DNA of 64,000 bases from Strongylocentrotus droebachiensis (GCA_035222895.1 JAVYIG010000093.1:186001-250000), one strand, 5' to 3'; numbered from the stretch's first letter, positions 1-12,469 are shown. Program-made: numbers and translations. The notes: generated from the sequence alone by a model not told the origin.

Positions 1-1190
1 GTTTTGATTGGTTTCACTGAGAAACGAAATGATGTTTTAAACTGTGTAATAATATGGACTAAACAACAATTATATTCTTCTCGAATACAAAAATCTATAC
101 CGTCCTTCCAGACAATAAAACAACATTATCAGGAATAGTTACATAAATGAGAGGCAGGTTAGAATACTTGCTAACAAAACTGACAAATTTGATAACAAAT
201 GGTTAATTTTGAGAGGATTTTGATAGCATTATTTAATTAAGTTTATCAAATTATTTTCAGTCACGACGATGCATTGTTTTTTGAAAAATATACGTGTATG
301 ATTATATATATATATAAATATATATATATGTGTGTGTATATACAGGGTGAGTCAAGAAAAATGTCCCACTTTTTAGAAGTTGTATTGTTTGAAGTTTTAC
401 TATTTAATCAGGGGTTTCATGATATGTCTTGAAAGAGTTATCCTTCCAGTACATATAAGTACCATTTTCATTTGAATCCCTTCACGCATGACTGAACATC
501 AGACAATCTTTACAAGACTGCCATATTTCACCTGCGCCAACTGACTGGGTGAGGAATAAAAAAGTGCATTGAACAAAGATAGTCAGACAGACAGACACAC
601 ACACACACACACACGAACACACACACACAAAAATACACACGCACACACAAACACATACAACACGCAACGTTACAATTGTCTCATAATTTCCCCTTTTTTT
701 ATTAAGCATTGATTTTTATCATTATGATCCCTGAATGTTTAAATTGCATTTCCCTGACAATCTTTCCCTTGTAAATCAAAGGGCAGGAATGCATCTCATA
801 TTTCAGAATACCTACACTTATTCTTTGGGTTTAGGTTTCATTTAACCTAAAACTTACCAGTTTCTAGTAATACGCTATTTGCCATATTTGTGATTTTCTA
901 TGAACCTGCACTTTAACTAATTGAGAATTAAAATATAAAAATGTAACAAGGTGAAAGCATGAAAGCATTACACATTGAAAAAACAAAAATACAAAAGGGT
1001 AAATTATGCATGCAATGCAATTTAACGTCGAGTATGCATGCAAGACAATTTAACATCGATTACGTTCAGCTTAATGACCAAAAAAATAAAAGGTTGAATA
1101 CATGCAAGACAATTCAACAATAGTCCAGTAGACGGTACCATATACCATGTACATGACCTGGAAAAGTTGATAATTACAAGGTTTTTTTGT
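1..1190. other. AT-rich non-coding sequence
   Basis: No coding signal apart from the microsatellite. A mariner/Tc-like end motif, ACAGGGTGAGTCAAGAAAAA, is seen at 342-361 without a partner nearby. Confidence 0.6.
592..660. repeat. (AC)n microsatellite
   Basis: Interrupted CA repeat. The minus-strand Cys/Val-rich ORF across it is a composition artefact. Confidence 0.95.
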
Positions 1191-1254
1191 TCATTTGTGT
1201 TCTAGATGGGTATTGAAGTAAATTCAGCTTGGTTGCCAGTTTGGCAACCTTGGG

Positions 1255-2010
1255 CAACTTTTTTAATAGCCATATTAGCATAATCATCTAATTAGCATAT
1301 GTGCAATTTGTGATAATGTTGCTTATCTCAATCCAGGAAGCTTGAAAAAATGGATAATACGACTTTACAAGAGTTTTATATGACAAGGAATTCATTTATG
1401 ACACCAGTTTAATTTTCAAGTAATACAATTGTCTTAAATATCATAATTAGCATAATATATACAATATATGGACTTCATTGTCATTGTTTATCTATAAAGC
1501 CTAAAAATGGTGCAATGCAACATTGTAAATCACTTTTGAAAGATTAATCATTAAGTCATGAAAAGATATTCCATGTATATGAAGTATAATTAGCCTAATT
1601 AGCATAATAATCTAATTAGCATATATGTGAAATATGTAATAATGTTGCTAATCTCAATCCAGTAAGTATAAAAACATGGATAATACGACTTTTCAAGGGT
1701 TTTCTATGACGAGGAATTCATTTATGACACCAGGTTTGATTCAAAGTAATGCGATTGTCTTAAATAGCACAATAAGCATAATGAGCTAATTAGCATGTGT
1801 ACAATGTATGGACTTCATTGTCATTGTATCTATAAAGCCTAAAAATGGTGCAATATGCAACATTGTAAATCACTTTTGAAAGATAAATCATTAATTCATG
1901 AGAAGATATTCCATGTATATGTAGTATAATTAGCCTAATTAGCATAATCATCTAATTAGCATATATGTGCAGTATGTAATAATTTTGATAATCTTAATCC
2001 AGGAAGCGGG
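1255..2010. repeat. ~330-bp AT-rich tandem repeat (about 2.2 units)
   Basis: ATTAGCATAATCATCTAATT and the following AATCTCAATCCAGGAAG recur near 1273, 1598 and 1937, with conserved sequence between (GGACTTCATTGTCATTG, AAAAATGGTGCAAT). Units differ by scattered substitutions. Confidence 0.85.
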
Positions 2011-3720
2011 TGGTATTCATAAAAATTAAATAGGCCTAAGCAATAAACAAAATGCTAATAGTAATAACAAAGGGAAATATTGGATGGAGGACACCCCCAA
2101 AGAAATCACTTGTTTGAGATGCCCGAGTAACAAGATGGATGTTGTTTGCATTGATGACTCTCGGTGTAGAATTCAAAGTCATGATGCAAAACCCTATCCA
2201 TGTTATGCAGGTGAAGGAGAGGTATATTGGTAAAGCTTCTTGCCTCTCATTTGAGAGGTCTCCGGTTCACCCATTTTGGGGTCTAAAATTACTTTCATAA
2301 CAATGTTAGGTCCTAAAAGGGCACTAGAGATGTCATAAATAAGAATAAGAGCAATAACCATGCACACTGAAGGCATTTGCGGTCTGAAACAAGAACTCAA
2401 ACTAGTTGAGTTCTTGTTTTAGACCGCAAATGGGGAAATTACTGTCGAACAACTACCTCATGTATAGTATAGGAAATTAGATCCTTTATTAGACCCACCT
2501 AATGATCATTGGCTCTTATGATTCGGTTCTGTTAAATAAGTTTTTTTTTAATGAGGAAGGCCACTCTTAATACTAGGCCCCTAAGCCAGTTCGTATATAA
2601 AATCTGCGCATCGCCAGAATACAGTTCATTTAGAAATGTATAATGTATATACATAATGATACACAGGTAGAAGAATTTTTCTCTAGAATACAAACATAAC
2701 GGTAAATCTTGTTCATGAAACCCCTCCATTACTCTGGCAGCGGATGTTCTAAAATGCTTAAAAAAGTGACTTCTATCTGTGGATAGTTGAGGTTGTTATA
2801 TGAACCCATGGAATTCCATGAGCAATGAAAATTAAAATCTTGTCCCACATTTGCCTTTTAAAACAAAAAAATAGTCAAAAATCTCTTGAGATTTGAAAGA
2901 ATAAAAAAAAAGATCATAATTAATATTTTGACCAAATATGTATCATCTGATAAAAACCTTCAATTGAAATAATTTTAAGTTCAAGTCTGAATTAATGAAC
3001 CTATTTAATATACATTTGAAAGTTGAATATTACACTAAACCTGTTTGCCGCAATAAAACATGAAAGTGTGATTACAGAAACTAATTACATTGTAAAGTTA
3101 TTTTTACAAATATTTCCATTGAAATAATTTTTTCTTGAGTTAACAGGGCCCCCTTGTAAAGCAGACCTTGTGGCAATAAATGGAGCTACCATTTGTTTTT
3201 TAAGAAGACTTAATAAATAACACACTACATGTTGTCATGCCACTCACTGAAAATAAATGAGATGGATAAGTCTTTTCATGCTATCCAAAATGAATTGTTT
3301 TTTGTTTAAAACAGGATGCTAATTGAGTGGAAAACACACTGTACATGGCAATTCTCACAGGTATTAGCAATACTAGTCCATAGGGTCGAATATTGAAATG
3401 GTACCCACCCCTTAGACACAGTCTAATGTGCTTGTTTACCCCCAACGTTGGTGATGGGTCAGGCATAGTGAGGCATAGTGTTTCCTCTTTAAATTCTCCT
3501 TTTATTTTAAAATGTATATTCTAATGTTTCCCCTGTTCACTTGACAATATTTCAGCAAGGAATTGAGAGTTTTGGTAGACATCTCGGATATAGTAAAGAA
3601 ATAAATCCTGGGCACAATTATGATAATCTAGAATGATACCATTACTATTACGCCTACTAAAACATGTAAACTATACTACTGACAATGAGGATCATGCTAG
3701 TGATGCAGATAATAAATATA
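2010..3720. other. Non-coding sequence, nothing recognised
   Basis: A short direct/inverted motif, TTTGCGGTCTGAAACAAGAACT and its inverse, makes a small hairpin around 2378-2430. No coding exons seen. Confidence 0.5.
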
Positions 3721-3723
3721 TAT

Positions 3724-3895
3724 CACTATCGATGATGATGATGATAATGGTGATAATAATAAGAATAGGAATTATGTCATGATAATAATGATGATAATGG
3801 TAATGGCAATGATAATAATAATAATAATAATAATATTATTAATGATCATAATAATAATAAACAAAATAGTAATAAATGACAAAATAATAATGATA
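3724..3895. repeat. (GAT/AAT)n microsatellite
   Basis: Interrupted trinucleotide repeat. Confidence 0.9.
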
Positions 3896-4074
3896 ACGCA
3901 ATTAATATTGTGGACGCTAGATGGCGTAATCTCTGTAATCATACACAATATTGACTAAAACACTTCACGTACAGTGGGAAGTTTTTCTCTGTGTGAGCTC
4001 TGATGAAGATGAGTATGAGGGCTTCATACACTGGCGTACCTATGGGGGGCAGAGTGCCCCCCCCCCCCCTGACG

Positions 4075-4305
4075 GGCTCCAGGGGAAAAAAGAAAAAGGG
4101 GGGAAAAAGGGGAAAGAAAAGAAAAAAAAGGAAAGGAAAGGAAAGAAAAAGAAAAAAGGAAAGGGGAAGAAAAAAAGGAAAGAAAGAGAAAAAAGGAAAG
4201 GAAAGAAAAAAGGAAGAAGAAGAGAAAAGGAAGAAGAAGAGAAAAGGAAGAAAAATGGAAAAGAAAAGGAAATTGAAAAAAATGGGGAAATTAAAAAAAA
4301 AAAAA
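4075..4305. repeat. Purine-rich (GGAAA)n low-complexity tract
   Basis: A/G-only over about 230 bp near the left end of the hAT-like element. Lys/Glu-rich ORFs over it are artefacts of composition. Confidence 0.9.
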
Positions 4306-4306
4306 C

Positions 4307-4556
4307 ATGGCCGTACGCACCGGGGTGAAGGGGGGCAGTTGACCCCAGATATTTTGAAAACGTAGTTTTTTTCCTGAAAATGTAGTGTAGGCCTATACCA
4401 AATCCTTCAATTTTACTTTTGAAAATGCAAGAGTACCCTCATGACCAGTTCGGTCACTCTAACTCCCTTCACTCCTTTTGCTTTTGAATTTCTTCGAAAA
4501 CTTTTAACGCATCTTTCCCCCTCCCCCACCAGAAAAATATTCCGCATACGGCCCTG
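4307..4556. mobile_element. Possible nested MITE inside the hAT-like element
   Basis: Left CATGGCCGTACGCACC and right (inverted) CAGGGCCGTATGCGG form imperfect terminal repeats about 250 bp apart. Flanking A-runs hide any target duplication. Confidence 0.45.
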
Positions 4557-4789
4557 AAAAATTAAGACAAATGAAAATAGGAAAATATAAGTGATATAAC
4601 AAATTCGAAACTCTTCGCTGGCGCGAACTGCTTGCTAGCCTATTTTGCATTAAATGTTTTAACTTGCTTGTCCCCCTGAAAAGAGAAAAGGATTAGCATT
4701 GCCTAGAATACAATTGTGCCTGCCCCGACCTGAATCCATGGCAACAATAACACACAATGTATATACCAAATGTTACTAAAAGAGGCTAA

Positions 4790-6340
4790 TACATTTTTCT
4801 CGCTCGCTACGCTCGCTCGCGAATAAAATGAGTAGACATTACCTTGGAAACAATTGTGCCCACCCTTGACCTGCAACAATATCATTAAAAATGGAAGAGT
4901 TTTTTCGCCCTCTCGCCAAAAAGGAATTGAATCGCGTTAAACGCGAATGCGTCCATCCCGACCTGCACCAATAAAAACAAGTTTATTTATTAATTTCTAT
5001 TAAAAGAGAATTTTTTGTTTTGCTTGTTCGCTATGCTCGCTCGCCAAAATGGAATTGACATCGCTAACGTGCCCAACCTGCAACAAACAGTTAATAATTA
5101 TGTACCAAACGTTATTCAAAGAAGTTTTGGTGTGCTCGTGCTCGCCAAAACGGAATTAACATCACCTTAGACATGATTGTGTAGGCCCTGACCTGCAACA
5201 AAAAAAAACTGAAATTTATAATAATATAATAATAGCTCTATACAGAGCGAATTTATTTTCCATTTCTTTTTCACATAATATAAACAATAACAAAACAATA
5301 ATAAACGTAATGGTATAACAGAAATAAGCATTGAAATATCTTTGACATTGTTTTTTAGTCGTTGTAGTGTAAAATGATTTAATCACAAGAAATGAAAAAA
5401 AACGAACCTACTTGAAAGCAAAGCTTGTTAGAAAATCCTGCTGGAAAATTGCGTTCTTGGCTTTGGTAGGTGATAACATTTTGCTATTCTCGTGGGGTAA
5501 CTATGAAATTCAGTATTTTTGTTAAACATATTTGAGAGAATATGTGGCAATTCATTTTTTTCTAGTGTATACATAAATATACCCAAGTTATAGGAAAATA
5601 AGTCATGAATCTTCAAAACATTATTTGCGTGAAAGAGTTCATTAGTATGAGCGCGAAAATTGGTGTGACAAATGATTCGCATTGCTTTCTTTTGCAATAG
5701 TAAAATTCTATTTAGTTGAGTATTTCCACAGGTGCCCCACCAATTATGAACCAATTATCATTACAAAAAAATTTGCTCGCTCGCTACGCTCGCTCGCCAA
5801 AATAGAAATAACATCGCTTTTAATAATCACGTCCCTGACATGGAACAATGAACCAAAGTGATTTTTTTTTCGCTCGCTCGCTAAGCTCGCTAGCTCGTGG
5901 AATTATGTGCCCACCACTGACTTGCTACCAGATCATTAAAAAGAGAAATGTAGGGGTTGCCTGCCCGCCAAAATGGGCTTGACATTGCCTTTAACACGAT
6001 TGTGCCCGCCCCCGACCTGCAACAATGAAACAAATGTTATATAGCAATTTATTGAGAGAAAGATTTTCGCTCGCTAGCTAAAATGGGTATAAAATCACCC
6101 TAAACACAATATTGTTCCCGCACCCTGCATGGGACAATTGAACCAAGTTTAAGTGGTAATTATTAAAAAGGAAGTGATTTTTTTCTTGCTCGCTACGCTC
6201 GTTTGCAAAAAATGAAATTAACGTCGCTAACAAGTGAATGTTCCCACCCCCGACTTGGAACAATACCAGTTCATATACCAAACGTTACTGAAAGATTTTG
6301 TTTTTTGCTCGCTCGCTCGTTCGCCAGAAGTGAAAATTAG
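4790..6340. repeat. Minisatellite with CGCTCGCTACGCTCGCTCGC core
   Basis: At least eight degenerate units of roughly 100-150 bp, each with a GCTCGCTACGCTCGC-like core, the phrase CAAAATGGAATTGACATCGC and a CCCGACCTGCAACAAT phrase. Cores lie near 4800, 5025, 5135, 5775, 5870, 6070, 6190 and 6305. The array is split by a LINE fragment at about 5210-5760. Confidence 0.8.
5210..5760 (-). mobile_element. 5'-truncated LINE fragment nested in the minisatellite
   Basis: The minus-strand ORF 5754-5428 reads ILLLQKKAMRIICHTNFRAH, LFHANNVLKIHDLFSYNLG and ends with HSYPTR..., the conserved C-terminal region after the RT in CR1/Jockey-like LINEs. The 3' end has an (ATA)n tail near 5215-5235. It differs from the 36/48-kb LINE. 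Confidence 0.75.
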
Positions 6341-6839
6341 CATCGCCTTTTTTGTTTGTTTCGGTCGCTTGCCCCCCTGACAGAGTACCCCAGGTACGCC
6401 ACTGGCTTCATATTTCATGATCTGGTCCGAGAACATGGAAGTAGCGCTCTTTCATCCTTCATTATTGGGCCCTGTACTTGGCATGGAAACCACCTGCTGC
6501 AAATTGTTGAATTACAGGGGAGGGGTCGTGAGGGGTTCCTGCCTTCGATTGATTGGACACTAAATGGTGCTAAGAGTGTGTTAGGAGGGGGGCTTTAATA
6601 ACTGAATAAGCCAACCCTTCCGCATGCATCATGAGTTATTTCTTCTTTTCTTGAATCCATGTCAAATAGAAATGGTAGTAATTTAATATCACATCCCAAT
6701 GTTTAAAATGTAAAAATACACTGGCATTGCCATGTAGATCATTTTGCGAGGCTACATCCCACTTACCTTAATTTACTGTATGACCATGTTCTGTTGTATT
6801 TTTGGATAGGACTATTTACTGGCAATTCACAACATTCTA

Positions 6840-7490
6840 CCCCCAAAAGATGCAAATTATTCAGGTAAAACAAATCAACGTGATTATGCGGGGGCTCCAG
6901 TACAACGCCCCTGCTCCCTTCACACTTATGTGAATGTTTTTTCAGGAGCTCATACCCTAATATCGTTCAGTAGGTCCTAAGAGAGCACGGTACCAAAACA
7001 GGCGGTCGTATAACCAAAAACCAATGTGATCTTACATTATATATAACTTGGGGGCTCTGCACGTCGCGGCGCATGCATACACATATATGAATATTATGCC
7101 GAAGGCTCCTACCCTCACATCGTTCAGAAGTTCATAAGGAAGCCCTGTACCAAAAATTGCATTTTTACAACAACAAACCAATGTTATTTTACTTTATTTC
7201 TTATTTAGGGGCTCTGTGACGACGCCCCCTCCCCCAAATCGCACCTTTATAAATATTTTGTTGGGGGCTTCAACCCTCACAATGTTCAGCAGGTCCAAAG
7301 GAAGCTCTGTACCAAAAATTGCATTTGTACAACAACAAACCAATGTTGTTTCACCTTATCTATTATTTGGGGGCTCCGGAACGACGCCTCCGCCCACCAC
7401 ATCCCTATTGTTTTTTTTTGCCAGGGGCTCCTAGCCTTATATCGTTCAGTAGGCCCTAAGGATGCCCTGTACCAAAAATGGCGCTTGTAT
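6840..7490. repeat. ~160-bp tandem repeat with GGGGGCTC core
   Basis: GGGGCTC(C/T) occurs at about 6889, 7050, 7207 and 7369, each followed by an ACGCC phrase, ATCGTTCAG(T/C)AGG and ACCAAAAATTGCATTTGTAC. Period 157-162 bp, four units. Confidence 0.85.
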
Positions 7491-7575
7491 CTGGCCGGTT
7501 TACGATAATTTCACTAAGCCACCTGACTATTAATAGTAATTTGAACTCCATTCCATCTATTTCACAAAACTCTAC

Positions 7576-8235
7576 AGTGTGAGTCAAAACAAAAATTACA
7601 CCTAGAAAATTGCTAATTATTTTATAAATCATCTATTAACAGTACATGATTATACATCTTATGAAAGAGTGTTTTATCCCAAATCATTTGGCATCATTTT
7701 TGTGTGGTATGTGTTCACGCTTGGATGAACAGGAGGCATTGTTTGCGAGAGTGCAAACATCGATTTGCGCCAAAGTTGCTTGTGTTTTTTTTAAATAAAA
7801 CAATTGGGATTTGGGTATTAATTCGGTCTTTGCAGATCCAAATAACATCCCTAACATAATCAGTCATGCCACACATATCAAATATCGAATATCAAATATC
7901 AACGTACATTTGTGCATGTGTGTGTGAGTGTTTGTGTGTGAATTTGCTTCTGCAAAAAGCATATCCAATGCATTACATTTATACATTCAATTCATTCTCT
8001 CACTCCGCTAATCCCAACATAATACGTTGTAGGCATCACTTTGGCGCAAGTCGATTTTTGCACTCTCGCAAACAATGTCTCATGTTCATCCAGGCGTGAA
8101 CACATACCACACACAAATGATGCCAAATGATTTGGGATAAAACACCCTTTCATAAGATGTATAATACTTTACTGTTCATAGATTGTTTTTAAAATAATTA
8201 GCAATTTTCTAGGTGTAAACTTTTTTTGACTCACA
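7576..8235. mobile_element. Inverted-repeat element with ~210-bp arms
   Basis: The left arm (from GTGTGAGTCAAAACAAAAAT) and the right arm (ending TTTTTTTGACTCACATG) match as inverse copies for about 210 bp with some differences, including TTGTTTGCGAGAGTGCAAA and its inverse. The centre of ~240 bp is unique. The GTGAGTCAAAA end resembles mariner/Tc1-type ends. No TSD could be fixed. Confidence 0.75.
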
Positions 8236-8756
8236 TGCACGGTATAGCCCGTTCCCTACTAAAGTTGAAGGTAATACAAAGTTTGGGGTAATTTTGAGAA
8301 TTAGCTGGATAGGGACTCTTTACGATTTCGATATATTTAGATGCCTCTGTGGATGTCTTATAAGCACTAGAAAAATTAGACCCTAAAACGCTTTTGCTTT
8401 CGAGCAAAATTGAATATCAAATAGCGCCTACGGCTCAACAATGGTAACTGCGACCATGAAAATCGCAAAATATGTAGTTGCGATATATAATTAAGCCAAT
8501 AGTAGCCAATTGGTAAATTTTAGTCAAGAAACATTGTTTTATAGCTAAATTTATATCTTGACTTTGGGGGGAAGCTATACAACTTGAAAGCTGGGTTTAA
8601 AATTATTGTCTGAAATCGGATTTGATAAAAGAAGTTAGTCGGAGGTCCGAGTTTTCCTTAAACTCAGGCTCCGTTTAACCGAATAGGCCATTTTTGTAAT
8701 GTAAATAAAATTATGCATATTATGCCTTCGTGCACCACTTCAATTATTTCTTCTCT

Positions 8757-8921
8757 TACGAATTAATGTATCTCAATAGTCAGAAGTCAAATTGCATATA
8801 TATTATTTGTTGCTAGGTAGGACAATCATTATGGTTTGCCCTACCTACCAACATGTAATACATGTACAGGGTGTATATGCAATTTGATTTCTGACTACTG
8901 AAATACAATTATTCGTAGCAG
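8757..8921. mobile_element. Small palindromic MITE
   Basis: Arms: TACGAATTAATGTATCTCAA with TAGTCAGAAGTCAAATTGCA, and the inverse CAATTTGATTTCTGACTACT ending ATTCGTAG. The centre has GTTGCTAGGTAGG and its inverse. Related half-copies are at about 15166-15290 and 15998-16075. Confidence 0.7.
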
Positions 8922-8999
8922 GTGAATGAAATACATTTGGTTACATTACAAAAATGGCTTAATTGTAGAATGCAGATCTATAACATTTCGTTTTCATCC

Positions 9000-9145
9000 C
9001 TCTTTCTCTCCCTCCCAATTTCACTCTCTTTCTTTCTCTCTCTCTCTCCCACACTCCCTCCCCATCTCTTTCTGTCTCTCTCTCTCTCTCTTTGTCCCTC
9101 CACCTTTCCCTCTCTATCTCTTTCTCTCTCTCTCTCTCTCTCATT
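9000..9145. repeat. (TC)n low-complexity tract
   Basis: Pyrimidine-rich, mostly CT dinucleotides. Ser/Leu- and Arg/Glu-rich ORFs over it are artefacts. Confidence 0.95.
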
Positions 9146-9823
9146 TTAGAAGGCCTACCTCGAGTCATCGGGTAATTGCGTCCGGTCCGGTGGCCACGTG
9201 ACACGACCTTTCGTGAAACAAAAGCGGAAGATAACGCGACTAGTAGTAGATTTGCTGTATGGTTTACACAAAATGTCGGGGAGATTGGACCAGACCAGTT
9301 GTAAATGAGCACATTTATTTCAAAAAAAAATTTCGCCGACATTTTGTGAATAAAGGGCATGTTTTCACAAAATGTCGGGCAACGCGACCACCCGTCCTGA
9401 CGCAATGACCAGATGATTTGGAGTAACCCTTTCAGAGGTAGACATGTATGAAGTCCATGCAAAGTTCTGATGACTTCCAATACAATCTGCTTTGTTGAAA
9501 AAAGCATGACTTCATTTGCATAAGTAATAAATAATGTCTCTCCTTTGTGTAATGGTTAATACCATTAGGATTTACAAATGGGCTATCATGAATTATGAGA
9601 CCGTTATTTCTACCAATATTCAGTCATGGTATGAATCCATTTATAGAATAGAAAAAGAACTAGAAATCTGTTGTTGTTATTTTTTAAGTTTTGGAAGAAA
9701 CATGGTCTTTGTGCTGTTTTTTCAAAACCAACAATTGAAATCTTCACACAAAACTCACAGTTCACAAAGAATTGATATCTGTAGACATATTCATGCGGAT
9801 ACAAAATAGAACAAATAACTCAT

Positions 9824-12137
9824 TCATTGTAAATCATATATAGGCAGTGTATTTGTATTACTGACCAATAGGAAGTCATCTGTGTGGTAAAAGCTGCTTG
9901 TCGTGTCGTTGACAGCCTGATGACGGAAAAGGTGCTTCAGATGCTTCAGCGAAGCTCTCTCGTTCGCTTTTGTTGGAACATAAAGTTCTTGGACGGTGTC
10001 CTAGGTATTATGTAAGAATGGTCAGAAAAGGAAATGAGTGACCAGTGGGGTAGGGATAGTGTGGGAAAGGAAGAGCAGGAAGGGGATATACAGTAGTAGA
10101 CCCCTTTTTTTAATTAATTTTGTTTTCATAGGCTATTTACACATACCTTCATGACTAATGACCTGGAATGGAATTCCTGCGGAACCGGTTGAAACTCCTG
10201 GAGCCGATGTTTTGGAATTTATGCTGTACTTCGGGCAACTTTTGCTGTGTACACCTGTTCCACAGTTTTCTGGTCCCCATTGATTGGGACTCGAAACACC
10301 TCAGGTACGTACTTCGATATTTCTGACAGGATTTTCATTGTACCACCTGCAGTGGAAGGATTTTGCTCGACTATCCCCATGTTGGCCTAAAAACAATGCA
10401 TGTGATGTTTAGATTAGTACACTACAGTTATACACTACAATTATATACACTGGTCTGCATATAAGAATACAAAAACACTGTAAATCAGGCATGAATATGA
10501 CACAAAGTATGTTATGAAAGGCTTATTAATGTCTCATATTTCTTCACTTCTTCTTCCATTTTGATTACATACCTCTTTAAAGAGTGTTATCGTACTATAC
10601 TGGGGTGTGTGCAGGTGGACCACTACACATCGTCAATCGATATTGTGGTTTATCAAATCATAAAGGGGTTCATCTGTAACAAACTTTAATATATATTTAC
10701 TATTGTATTAATCTACACGAAAGCCCATGGTGTTGTGTGTATAGCCTTATACGATTGGGTTTTATTGTGTATGGGATCTTTTTGGATAAGATTTGTTTAA
10801 GTCATTTATTGAATACTTTCAAAGCTTTCTCATTTTTTTTCACTACACAATACAACTTATCTGCTCTATTATTAGGTGACCACACTATTATGTTATGTAC
10901 ATAAATCCTACTTACATATTCACTTTTTCTTGCACTTTCTGCAGAGTACTGATGTTGGATGTGGTCATTGGGTGTTTCATCAGCATACTCTTTCAACGTA
11001 ACGACTAAAATCCTTGACACGATACACTCCATCCTTCTCTTCAGTCGAGCATAGTCATCTTGACTTGGGAGGAATGATTTTATGGGTAAGTATTTTGCCT
11101 CCGTCGTACTCTCATTCGTCATACCTCTAAAAGAAACTCTTTTCTTCACCGCGTACCCGTTGCACACAAGATGCATGTCAATGTGTCTGTCCAACGTTAC
11201 ATGCCCAGCCTTTTTGGACCATTGTACATTATCAATGCACATAGCGAACCCTGGATCTGTGATGAAAGAAAATTAACGAGTGAATTAAAATCAGTGCATG
11301 TACTTTGAATATGTGGCATACATACTAGGTTATGCATAGACACACATTTTTTTGTCAGGAAATTAGTAGGAACAGGTTTATCTTAAGCCCGCCATACCCC
11401 CCACCCCCCCCCCCCTCATACTTCGAAAAACAGAGGGACTGCATTCATGTTTCCAAAATGTCCGGTAAAGGGGTACTTTTCACACAAAATTTGTATCATT
11501 CTGTTTCTCTTTATTTTCCTCTTTTATACAAATAACTTTATTACAAGGGTTGGATTGCCCTTTAAATGGATGGCATTGCTTCAAGCGCAACGCTCAGCAA
11601 AACTGTGTGTGATTTTGTTCACATTGTTAACATTCATCTTATGGCAATGCATTATCTTTATAGTCTACATTTTATTGATATAAAGATTTTCTGGCTTACT
11701 TACGTATACTGTTGAAGGTACCGGTAACCTTTCTCCTACAAATTAAAATTCTGCAAACATAAGAACTTACGTTGTGTGCTTGGCCCAGCCTCCTCTTGTT
11801 GACACTCTCTCTGAATAAAAAAAGAAAGAAAGAAAGAAGGAAAAAAACCTTAAAAGTTAAGAAAATATTTTCATTAAAAAATATCTTTTAGAGCCCTGCC
11901 AAGGAAGAGGCATGGAGATAATGTGTTTTTAAGCATTCTTTCCCAGATATCTTCTTTCTTTTTTTTTGTCTGGCTTTCTTTGTATTACAAGAACCATAAC
12001 ATTTTTAACTACGTAACTACCTCAATTGTCTTACACCATTCATATATGATGTCACTATCCAGAGTCTGCTTGTCTGCATTCGTTCGTGCAGTTGTCACAC
12101 TTTGTGTCAACCCTAGCCCACGCATTGAGTTGATGAC
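9824..12137 (-). pseudogene. DUF6589-like gene, interrupted by one in-frame stop
   Basis: Minus-strand exons 12137-12021, 11811-11772, 11256-10916, 10386-10147 and 10000-9824 have good splice sites and stay in phase. The protein contains MCIDNVQWSKKAGHVTLDRH, then RVPINGDQKTVEQVYTAKVA, then HRLQEFQPVPQEFHS and DTVQELYVPTKANERASLKH. The G-D-Q-x-T-V-E and P-V-P-Q-E-F-H motifs are those of the DUF6589 family, which is abundant in cnidarians and marine invertebrates and often linked to mobile elements. A TAA at 10219-10221 interrupts the frame, yet the reading frame continues intact beyond it. The C-terminus after FYHTDDFLL looks divergent; a possible donor at 9865 would extend it. A small candidate exon at 11733-11702 does not fit the phase. 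N-terminal exons were not found. Confidence 0.7.
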
Positions 12138-12469
12138 CTGAAAGTGAAATGGTGTAAAATGTGCTATTTATTCTCTATTTATGTTGTCAATTATTGGTTT
12201 TCCAGCAGTAAAGTTTTATGAATGTACATTTATCACCCAAAGTACATTATATTAATAATGTTCATTTCTCGAATAAACCAAATGAGAAAAAAAATCTTTG
12301 TCCATTTTAGAGGGAAAGTCTATCTTGACATCAAATTGCTTTTAATAGAAACGGAAAAAATAGAGAAAAGACGATTTGTGAACAACTCAAAGCAAACATT
12401 TTTGGAGGTATGCCATTTCTTTTCTGATTTCAACCTTAGTAGTGGTAGTCATCGCATCTCTGGCTGCTG

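Larger units (their letters stand above)
4029..6404. mobile_element. Complete hAT-like element (2,376 bp) with 8-bp TSD
   Basis: The left end is CACTGGCGTACC and the right end, inverted, is CAGTGGCGTACC. The 8-bp target duplication GCTTCATA is at 4021-4028 and 6405-6412. CA(G/C)TGGCGTA ends with 8-bp TSDs are characteristic of hAT elements. The interior has no transposase; it is filled with purine-rich DNA, a CGCTCGC minisatellite and a LINE fragment, so it is non-autonomous. Confidence 0.85.

Noticed and set aside
3951-4365. Two overlapping Lys/Glu-rich ORFs (about 120 codons)
   Set aside because: They lie over a purine-only tract; length is due to lack of stop codons in A/G sequence.
8922-9507. 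Ser/Leu-rich plus-strand and Arg/Glu-rich minus-strand ORFs
   Set aside because: Caused by the (TC)n tract; the minus-strand ORF extends only into an inverted-repeat region with no domain.
11702-11733. Extra exon (EKGYRYLQQY) for the DUF6589-like gene
   Set aside because: Splice sites look good, but including it shifts the next exon out of frame. It may be an alternative exon.
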